Origin: Heterodera schachtii
Lineage: Eukaryota; Nematoda; Chromadorea; Rhabditida; Heteroderidae
Assembly (NCBI GenBank): GCA_023374025.1
Contig: SIJG01000055.1
Location: 744,001-808,000, forward strand
Direction: 5' to 3'
DNA: 64,000 nucleotides
In this document: piece after piece, positions 55,901-64,000 of the stretch
Position numbering within the stretch: position 1 is the first letter of the stretch
How the letters are laid out: each line of letters starts with the position of its first letter
The notes under the pieces: generated by a model
Seen by the model: only the letters and a program-made list of their open reading frames with translations
What the model was told of the DNA's origin: nothing
Database searches by the model: none
Program-made: the position numbers and the translations under genes

Positions 55901-58900
55901 CCGTAAACTGTATAAGTACCAAGAATTCAATAAAACAAAAAGTTTTCAACTAATACTCCATTCCACTTCTGGCCTATAGTTAAATTAGATTTGAGATTTT
56001 CTAATAAATTTTTTCATAATTTATTTTGTTTGTGTTTGTTCGACCTTTTTTTATTTGATTTAAATTATATATTTATAACAAATTCAGGTGTGGGACCCGA
56101 TGTTCCATGAGCACTCCCATGAACTGCTCGAGCGGCCAAAGATGGTCACCGCCACGTACATGCTGAACGATGTGCCGCGCGTCAGTGGTGGACAAAATCG
56201 CATCATTTACCAGTTCGTAAAACACCCAAAAATAGATTACCCGTAAATGCTCTATTTGAAGGCCCGGGCCTTCTATTGTTCAACCCCTCCAAAAAGGGGC
56301 CTTTAATTGGAGGGGGGCCTTCTACAAGAGGGGGGCTTTGTATTGTTCAACCCCTCAAATCTCGGAAATTTTTTTGTGCGTCAAAAAGGGGTAAAAACCA
56401 TTCTTCTAACCAGTTTTATAATGCAGAGCATGAATATGAGTATTATTTTACATTTTACAAATTTTTGAATTTTTAAAAAATTTGAAAATTTTTCATTTGG
56501 CCCTCGGGAATTTGGGCTCTTATTTGAAAATTCATAACTCATTTCAAAGTGGGTCAATTTAAGTACAATAAGGCTTTAAAAATAGAGAAAAATAAGGAGA
56601 ATTTTATGAATTTTATTTGAAATTTCTAACATCAAAATGAAAATTTTTTTTCCAGAAATTTTGGAAAAATTCGAATTTTCAGACAAAAAACAGAACTCGG
56701 TTCTTAAAAGGTGTTTTCGAAAATTAATATACTCAAAAAATCCACAATTTTTTGCTCTATAAATTATATTTATTCAATTTTCAGTTGGGACCAGCGCGGG
56801 GGGCGCCTCGTCTGTGCCGGCAATGTGCGCATCTGTCGCGTGTGGGACGCGTGGGCCGAGCGCGCGGTGTTCGACGTGACGCTGAAACACGCGAAGGGCG
56901 CCGTTGTGGCGGTCGGCTCGGAGCTGCGCTTTGATTTGGTCAGCTGCGGTACGTCCGTCGTTATGTTTCTGTTTTTTGTCCACAGCAGCGTAATTGGCAA
57001 CTGAAATTTCGGGAAATTAAAAAAACCCAGGCCCACAGCCAGGGGGTATTAACCGTTTTTCTGTAAAACTTTAATGAAAGAAAGGAATATTTTATAGCCC
57101 ACTCTTATAAATGATGAAATTTGTTTATTTGCCGAATAACACAAGGGCTAAAAACACATTTACAATTTGATACAAAACTTGCAATTAAAAAATTGGCAAT
57201 TTTTGGGAATTTAACCACTTTTTCAAAAAAAAAACAACTTTGTTTTGCCTTTCATGTGATAAGCCGAAATATCTCTTATTTTAGGCTTTTCCGATGGCAC
57301 TGTCGCACTGTTCGACATCCGAGTGCCGGCCAAGGGATGCGAGGTGTTGCACTTGCGCGACTCAAATGCGCCCGTCGTTGGCATGGCCATGCTTGGTGGT
57401 GATGAGCAGCGTGAACGGTTGCTGGTCGGCACACGGGACGGCGAAATTCGCCTGTGGGAGCCGCGAATGTTCAAGGTTTTGGCATTGGCAACCTTTTCTA
57501 TCGCATTTTTCTGTTTTTATATATTGTTGGGAAAACAAAAATTACGTAAAAATTCTTTTTTTTTCTAAAAAATTATTTATTCTTATTTATAAAAATTTTC
57601 TCAGAGATCATTACTAGAGACCGGACAAGAGGGTCGGTTTCGGTTAAAAACCGAAAAAAAAACCGAAACCGAAAAACTCAAAAATTTCTCGGTCGGTCGG
57701 TTTCGGTTAAAAAACCGAAAAAAACCGAACCGGAAAAAACCGAAGAAAAATTTTCGGTATATCGTTTCGGTTTCGGTTTTTTTTTTGAATTTTTATATTT
57801 TTTCCAAAAAAAGCAATAAAACATTTTTATTAACAGAAAAAGCTAAAGATCACCTCTGAACTAAATTGTAAAGCTATTGAAGCTCTATCGAATGGTGTAC
57901 TAATTTTGGAAAATTGAAAAAAGGAAGCCAAAAAACATTTTTTTTTTTAAATAGTGAGAAAAAGTGCCAAAATAGTTAAAAAAGTCCAAAATAGTGACAA
58001 ATAGTGACTAATACAAAATATTTATAAAAAGAGTAAAAAAAAAATTATGAAAATGTCATCTATTTAAATAAGTAAAGTGCTCTTTAAACAATAATCGTAT
58101 CTTTGTACAAAGAAAAAAATCCGCTTTCAATAGAAAAAATATATAAAGAAAGAAAATGGACAATATTATCTTTTTTGAAAATTAATAACCTAATATGTTA
58201 TAAAAATGTATATTCTTTTGCATATTTTTTTTGCGCATGTGCAATGAAGAAAGGGGTTCAAATTTTTTTTTTTTATAATTTTAATGCTATTTTTTAACTG
58301 ATTTTATCTAAAATAACAAATTTTGAGATTTTGGGCTTATTTTTTTAAGAAAAGATAGGTTTTTGGGGGGCCGGCGGTGCCGATAGGCGCCGCCGGGGGA
58401 AATTTAAGAATTTTTAATGAATTTTGTTAAGAAAATGGCCAACTGATTTTTGATAAAAGTCGGTCGATTTTTTCGGTTTTCTGATTATTTCGGTCGGTCG
58501 GTTTCGGTTAAAAACCGAAAAAAAACCGAAACCGAAAAAAACCGAAAACTCAAAATTTTCTCGGTCGGTTTTTTTCGGTCAAAAACCGAAACCGAAAAAT
58601 ACCGAAAAAAAAACCGACCGGTCCGATCTCTAATCATTACTAGTGCTTGTCATCAAAAATGGACGACAATAATTTTTAGCTTATATATATTTTGATGCAT
58701 AAGACGAATACACTGATATTAATTTTATTAGCTTAATTTACTCATTGTCAGGTTTTTAATTGTACGTTTTATACGAATATATAATATAAAAAAACTTCGA
58801 TCTTTTTTAACAAAAAACTCTTATTTCCTGCTTCAAAATACCCACTCACTAAATTTGGCCTTTTTCACAAATTTTAAAATTCCATTTTTTTTTTTTGCGC

Positions 58901-61105
58901 AGGAGGCCCTCGTCGAGTTCAATGTGAACCGTGTGCAGCACCGGGATGGTGGCGATGCCGGCGCCCGAAGTGGTGGCTATTTTGGTGGTTCGTCGTCCAC
59001 CGCCGCATTTGTAGACGGCCAGCATCGGATGATGCAGCAGATGGAGGTCCAAGTGCAAGGAGAGGTTGTCATTATCGCCATTATTTTTTGGCATTTTTTA
59101 AATAAAATTCAAAAAATTAAAGAGTTTGGACGGGAGGCAATAAATTATGGGTTCCCAATACTTAACAAAAAGCTAAATGGTGTTTTTTTATTCGTTTGAC
59201 ATTTGAGGCCCGCACTTTATTTATGCCTATGCCCAAATCTCGAGGTTTTCAAATCCAAATTTTCAATCCTAATTTACCATTCAAAAAGAAAGTGTCAGGT
59301 AAAATCAGGCCCATCCTCAGCTAACATTCATAAATGGGGAGCAGCTCGTTTCCCAACCGCCGTTTCCCGCAACTTTTATTTTTATTTTCCATTACTATTT
59401 TTGCCATTTATTAAAAATTGGGTTTTTTTATCCCAAATTACCTTTAGTTTATTTTCCTCTTATTAAATTTTTATGACTTGTGGGGACAGAATTAATGGAA
59501 TAAAAGGAATAATAATAAATGGCCAAGTGTGCCAGCTGTAGCTCAGTTGGTAGAGCGGAGGACTGTAGTGGTTGAAGACATCCTTAGGTCGATGGTTCAA
59601 ATCCGTCCAGCTGGAATTCTTTTTTCACTTTTTTTTCAACTTAATTGCATTGTTTGTTGTATTTTTATTTATAATTTTTATTTTATAATTTTTTTTAAAT
59701 TTTGTTTTGCTTATAAAATTTATTAATTGAAGTTGTGAAAAAAATAATTTCAGCTTTTTCATTACATTTTTCACAAAGATTTCTATCTTTTCTTTTTTTT
59801 CGTCAAACTCCTCAGCTTATTTTGTTTAAATTTTCCGCTATGAAGAAATAAAAGATCATAAAATGTGGCAGCCCTTGTAAAAATTTGCGTTACGATTTTC
59901 AAAAATTCACCGGCGCGCTGAACCACGAAATCTTTCTCCTAAATTTTTGAAAAATTTGATCAAAAAATTTTAATTTTTTCGGCCAAATTGATAATATTTT
60001 TCCACCAACATGCCTATTTAAAAATTCATATTGAAACAAAAAAAGGGTTTGAACAGGCGCAGACCATCCACCAAAAAACTTTGTATTTCTCCTCCTCCCC
60101 TCCGAAATTTTTTTTATTAGTCTGTAAAATAAATGGTACTCAGTTGTCTGCTCCCTATATATACATTTTTTTGCAATTGCAGTTGATTGCCTGCGCCATG
60201 GACGACGCCACCGTGTTCCTGTTCGACATTGACGGCCGTGGCGGTGCCCTGTCCCGGCTGCGGTGGCCCACCGCCAGCGGTGGCGCCGGCCGTGCGCTGT
60301 TGTCCGCCGCCGCCTCCTCCTTCTACTCGCCGACGGGCGCAATGAGCGGCATTTCCTCACTGCTGTGGGGCCGACCGAGACGGAACAGCAGCGGTGGGAC
60401 AAGCGTGACGAGCGGAAGCGGTGCCGACAATGGGAGCAGCAGCGTCAGCGTGTTTGGCGAGTGAGTTGGGGGCGGGGAGGGTGGACGGGCCGACCATCTC
60501 ATGGGTTAGTTACCGAAATTCAGAGCTTTTGGGCTGGAAAACTCCGGACCTTTAGATTCATCAGGACATAAATTTTTTTGAAAACTAAAAATTTGAATTC
60601 TTGAATAAAAAATTTGTTCGTAAATAAAAAATTGTATGAAATTTAAAAAATTCATGTTTTTAAATTTTCTGGGCGTAAAACTATTATATGGGAGGAAATG
60701 ACGGATTTTTCTAAATCGAACTCCTGCTGGTACCGTTTTCACCAACTTTTGTTTTTGAGTTAACTGTTTAAACATCCGTCATTGATTTCGATAATTATGA
60801 TAATTAGTCCACTAATTTGCCCACTCTCCCTCCCCCTCCCTTTGTGAAGTCATCACTTCACGTCACCACAACGGCGACAACAACAGCAGACTGGCGCCGC
60901 CGGTCCACCGTCGCCGGCCGCAATGCGTTTCCACAAGCAGCGCGTGCTGCTCGGCCTCGCCACCGCGGAGGGCCAATTCCGCGCCTACGCAATGCCCAGC
61001 AGTGTGGACAGCGGCGTGAGCAGCAACAGCACCAGCGGTGGTGCCGAGGATGTGCTTGGCACAGGCGCCGGTGGCATGGCATCCGCGGTTCTTCGACGGA
61101 TTTGA
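40942..61105 (+). CDS. daf-15: Raptor (regulatory-associated protein of TOR), nematode DAF-15 orthologue
   Basis: A 34-exon model; every splice phase closes, giving 1,867 residues. Exons: 40942-41054, 41683-41904, 42181-42206, 42448-42587, 43116-43243, 43408-43618, 44178-44282, 44336-44530, 44962-45208, 45729-45889, 46666-46877, 47284-47385, 47664-47844, 48667-48774, 48866-48957, 49559-49685, 50088-50430, 50766-50901, 50985-51168, 51346-51489, 51983-52205, 52707-52898, 53545-53723, 54096-54234, 54293-54462, 54586-54707, 55026-55170, 55234-55314, 56088-56212, 56785-56948, 57285-57475, 58903-59064, 60183-60460, 60850-61105. Raptor scaffolds TOR complex 1 and presents substrates to TOR kinase. 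Seen: the caspase-like RNC domain ([52 protein letters not shown]), HEAT repeats (about 500-800), and C-terminal WD40 blades ([32 protein letters not shown]). A Gln/Ser/Pro-rich insert fills exons 20-23. Introns 7 and 25 have GC donors. Confidence 0.95.
42351..42366. repeat. Poly-G tract (16 G) in raptor intron 3
   Basis: An uninterrupted G run on the sense strand. Similar runs occur in raptor introns at about 45,522, 46,561, 47,941, 52,581 and 52,620, with C runs at about 43,991 and 45,270. Confidence 0.85.
46045..46275. mobile_element. MITE, GGAGCNCCGACATTTGCG family, copy 2 (raptor intron 10)
   Basis: 231 bp with inverted arms of about 75 bp. Ends are GGAGCACCGACATTTGCGCC and (reverse complement) CGTGTACCGACATTTGCGCC. 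An exact 8-bp duplication AAATTGGT lies at 46,037-46,044 and 46,276-46,283. Confidence 0.85.
49021..49110 (+). repeat. Tandem repeat, 3 x 30 bp (raptor intron 15)
   Basis: Three copies of a 30-bp unit starting TTTCTTAATAAAATTCCGG, the third diverged. The unit length is a multiple of three, so the copies give an in-frame peptide repeat. They lie downstream of a good donor and are intronic in my model. Confidence 0.85.
53055..53277. mobile_element. MITE, GGAGCNCCGACATTTGCG family, copy 3 (raptor intron 22)
   Basis: 223 bp. Ends are GGAGCCCCGACATTTGCG and (reverse complement) CGTGTCCCGACATTTGCG. An exact 8-bp duplication TTAATTGT lies at 53,047-53,054 and 53,278-53,285. Confidence 0.85.
53740..53945. 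repeat. Purine-rich (GA) tract in raptor intron 23
   Basis: About 200 bp of GA-rich sequence including an uninterrupted agagagagag run. It yields low-complexity antisense frames only. Confidence 0.8.
55463..55920. mobile_element. Truncated copy of the GGTACTTATACAGTTT MITE (raptor intron 28)
   Basis: The right end matches the element at 40,016-40,465 (AAACTGTATAAGTACC at 55,905-55,920). The left arm starts inside the element at TTTCAGATGCCTATAAATG, so the left terminus is lost. The internal arms remain inverted copies. Confidence 0.65.
57615..58632. mobile_element. hAT-like non-autonomous transposon, 1,018 bp (raptor intron 31)
   Basis: Inverted ends TAGAGACCGGACAAGAGGGT and (reverse complement) TAGAGATCGGACCGGTCGGT, followed by blocks of GGTTTCGGTT/AACCGAAA in both orientations. 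An exact 8-bp duplication ATCATTAC lies at 57,607-57,614 and 58,633-58,640. It contains one GGCGGCGCC hairpin-repeat copy near 58,370 and no transposase frame. Confidence 0.85.
59532..59615 (+). tRNA. tRNA-Tyr (anticodon GTA) with an 11-nt intron
   Basis: Acceptor stem CCAGCTG/CAGCTGG with discriminator A; D arm GCTCAGTTGGTAGAGC; anticodon loop C-T-GTA-G with GTA at 59,565-59,567; T arm with GGTTCAAATCC. An intron of 11 nt (59,569-59,579) sits one base 3' of the anticodon, the standard eukaryotic place, leaving a 73-nt mature tRNA. It lies in intron 32 of the raptor gene, same strand. Confidence 0.95.
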
Positions 61106-62874
61106 AACATTTAGAACGCCGCCATTTTGCCCCCCGGCGCCCATTTTGTCAAAATTTTCGATTTTCTTAGATTTTGAATTTTTGTTTTTTTTACTTTCTT
61201 TATCTTTTTGTGTGTGTATGTGTCTGCCATCGTCAATCAATCAATCATTCATCCTCTCATCATCATCTCTCTCCCTATATGTCCCCACAAAATTTCATTT
61301 CATTTTTTATTTTGAAATCTCCCACCTCCAAACACACAAATTATGTACAAAATACGCGGTGTATTATGATGTGTTTTGTTTGTTGTTGTGTTCTCTGTTC
61401 CGTTCATTTTGTTGTTTCTCTCTTTCTCCTCCTTCCAATTGCCGAATTGATTGATTTTATTGAAAATCTCACAATGCCTTTTTTAGCTCTCTTTTTCTCT
61501 CTTTTTACACAAAAAAAAAAATTATGTATCACCCCCACAAAAAAGAGGATTGTTTCATATATTTCTATACATTTGCATATGCATACATTTTTTCAACAAA
61601 AAAAGTGTGAAAGACGTTCGTTAATTCATTAATTTTTGCTTACAAATTAAATTTGTACACAAATTTATATATATATATATTTCAAAATTATATTACAAAG
61701 TTGTGCCAATAATCATCATCATATTTCATTTTCCCGTTTTCATTGGACAAGAAGCCATTCATCATTTTTACTTGAAAATTTATATTGTTTTTGCAAATTT
61801 CTAGTCCCTTTTTGACCAAATGACCCCCCGAGACCGTCTCTGTTTTCTGTTTGTCACCACCATCATTAACATAAATTGCCTTCTTCGGAAGATCAATTTG
61901 TGTTGGACCATTTTTTGGGTGCCGAATTGCTTTATTTTACGTATATTTGAAATTCTTTTAAAAAATAATCAAATTGCTTATCTGACCATGTCCCAAAGCA
62001 ATCAAATGCCGATCAGAATTAGTACTGTTGCTTTTTTTTTCTCTACTAAATTCGGCACCATTATTTGTCCAATTTATTTCCCTAAAGCAATGCAGCAGAT
62101 CATTTTAATTACCCCCCCCCCCCCCCCTCCCACCCATACGAATTTTTTTTAAATTCTTCATAATTGTCATTTTTTCCAAATTTCTTTTTCTAGGACTTTA
62201 TTTTTTCACGCAAGCATATATCACACATTCCAATTACATTTTTTAAAGTTTCTACAGGCCTGTTCGAGAGTTGAAATTTTACGAGACTCGGGATCAAGAT
62301 TTATAACTGAAAGAAATTTAAGTCGTGACCGATAATTGGCCCGAAATAAAAAATCCCGAGAAAACCTCGGCTCGGGACCGACAATTAACCTCAAGATCTG
62401 GATCTAAAAATTCCAAGAAAATCCACAGCTCCCGTGGCTCGAGACTCTAACAGTTCCTCACTTTTTCAACCCACGAATTCATACAATATTACCATTTTAT
62501 TGTTGTGCTACACACATATTAAACGTAAATACCTGCCTTATTGTTGGCATTTTACACAAATTAAAATAATAATTGAAAAGCTTTTGCTTGCTCAATTCTC
62601 TCCGCCTTTTGCGTTTTTGTTCTCTCCTTTTCTTTCTCTCAATTCTGTTTCTCTCAAATGATTGCTTCAATTCACAAAACATTACCTTTTAAACGGATTT
62701 TGAGACGAAAAAACCTCTCGCGCATAAATTGCGGAAAATAAATAAAACGAATAATTTAATTGTTATTTATTTTATTTTTTTTGCTTTTTGTTTATTTGCG
62801 AAAATAATTTATTTTAATTGCTTTTTTAAACGCACAATTTCAATTTGCTGTTGCTACATTTAAAAAGTGATAAT
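61106..62874. other. 3' flank of raptor and intergenic region
   Basis: Pyrimidine-rich and AT-rich DNA. A poly-C run lies at about 62,111-62,126. At about 62,262-62,450 short inverted blocks (cgagagttg / gctcgagactcta) and repeated ctcggga motifs suggest a worn MITE. No gene is supported. Confidence 0.45.
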
Positions 62875-63769
62875 ATGTCACACTGTGCCCTTCGGGTGGC
62901 GATGATCGGCGCGCCGAATGTCGGGAAATCGGCACTGACGGTCAGTCTGTCCATCTCTCTAGTAAACAAAAAAAATTCTCGACTCCACCTACATATTTGT
63001 CCGGGATTGGCACATCGAATGATTGTGTTGTCAATGGGAGTCGGGATGATGTCCATTCAAAAACATAGTGCTCGAGATTCAATGTTGTATTGATCGTGGC
63101 CGCGAAAAGACCCCTTAATTTTGGGACCAATAACAAACGATCGGGCTTTTTGGCCCCATCAGCTGGAGCAGACTGTCTCTCTCCCCCGAAAAAATTATAA
63201 AAAAAATTTTTTTTTGCGGTCTTTAAAAAAGGGACGGGACAAAATCTCGAAGCCCAAAACCTCGCCGCACAAATTTAAAAAGATTTTTTTCAAGCAAAAA
63301 ATGTTTGAATATCTTTTTTTTTGGAAAATTTTCCAAAGAAAAAACAGTAATTTATCATAAAATTTCAAAAGGAAAATCGTTGAAAATTTTCAAATGTTTT
63401 TTCTATGTTTGAGAATTTTTTTAAAAATTTCTGCGCTGAGATTTTGGGGTGCACCCTTTGAAAAGAACTAACAAATAAATAAATTTCATTTGGTGAAAAC
63501 CATCCTTTTTTTGTTTTTGCAGAATGCTCTGATACGGACAAATGTGTGCGCAGTGAGCAAACTGATTGACACCACCAGACGGGTACCGTTTTGCCACACA
63601 ATTTTTGGCATTTTGAATGATTTTAATCCAAAAATAAAATTCATTTAAATTTCTGTTTTAAAATTTTGCGACAAATTCATTTTTATATTTACATAATTCT
63701 CACACACACAGAACACTGTGGCTGCACTCACTGAAGACTTGTTCCAACTGGTGGTGGTGGACAGTCCAG
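62875..63769 (+). CDS. Era-like GTPase (ERAL1 type), first three exons, runs off the window
   Basis: Exons 62875-62940, 63523-63582 and 63712-63769; all phases fit, and the last donor is GTGAGC. The protein starts MSHCALRVAMIGAPNVGKSA, containing the G1 P-loop GxPNVGKSxL typical of Era/Der GTPases. It continues LTNALIRTNVCAVSKLIDTT with the G2 switch-I T-T-R and then DLFQLVVVDSPG with the G3 DxPG. In animals this family (ERAL1) binds the 12S rRNA 3' end and assists the small mitochondrial ribosomal subunit. An N-terminal targeting sequence is not obvious in the first residues, so an upstream exon is possible. The remaining G4/G5 motifs and KH domain lie beyond the window. Confidence 0.8.
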
Positions 63770-64000
63770 GTGAGCACTCGGCACTGCCTATCGGTAACAC
63801 CGGACCCCCAATTAGCATAATTTTTAAAATTTAACCCAATATGGCAAAAATTTGTCATTTTTGAGACATATTGCTAAAATTTCCTGTGTTTTTTTTTTTG
63901 GAAAAATTGTTGACACGAAGAGCGAAAAAAGGGCTATGGATTTCTCACTCCGATTTTTTTTTTATTGGCTACGGGCCTTGGCCCCAATTTTTCGTCAAAT

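Overview
This window is nuclear DNA of a nematode, most likely a plant-parasitic tylenchid of the cyst-nematode group (Heterodera/Globodera relatives). The evidence is a repeat-rich, AT-rich background, genes split into many short exons, several GC-AG introns, a cluster of BTB-BACK-MATH genes, and a gene of an F-box-like family that I recall as expanded in cyst nematodes. The species is an inference; no search was possible.

Layout. 1-8 kb: the 3' exons of a MATH-domain gene (+), the 3' end of an unidentified acidic-tailed gene (-, one in-frame TGA), a decayed BTB-BACK-MATH gene (-) and MATH fragments (-). 8.8-18.3 kb: a composite BEL/Pao-like LTR retroelement on the minus strand. It has an apparently recent 7 kb unit with matching 676-bp LTRs and one open frame that joins Gag to a phlebovirus-type Env without pol. 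It also has a second internal segment (625 codons) and a divergent third LTR; the outer ends share the 5-bp duplication TTATA. 18.3-30 kb: mostly non-coding, with one intact nine-exon BTB-BACK-MATH gene (21.2-24.5 kb) and many small palindromic transposons. 30.5-32.4 kb: the F-box-like gene (+), with one frameshift. 33.8-37.6 kb: two minus-strand genes of unknown function, a predicted secreted charged protein and a W/P/Q-rich protein with Gly/Asn-rich C-terminal repeats. 40.9-61.1 kb: the complete raptor/DAF-15 gene (mTORC1 scaffold) in 34 exons whose phases all join, with a tRNA-Tyr gene in intron 32. 62.9-64 kb: the first three exons of an Era-type GTPase, running off the window.

The conserved genes are independent housekeeping loci (TOR signalling, mitochondrial ribosome assembly, tRNA). 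The MATH and F-box-like loci look like lineage-expanded families, with intact and decayed copies side by side.

Most unusual signals. (1) The retroelement is tiled end to end, in LTRs and coding DNA alike, with short perfect hairpins roughly every 25-35 nt, including hairpins at both LTR tips whose stems are kept while the loop changes length. (2) Four foldback elements share GGG-type ends, but each builds its arms from a different 10-13 bp word; three have exact 9-bp target duplications. (3) Several MITE families carry 8-bp target duplications. All counts are from reading by eye.
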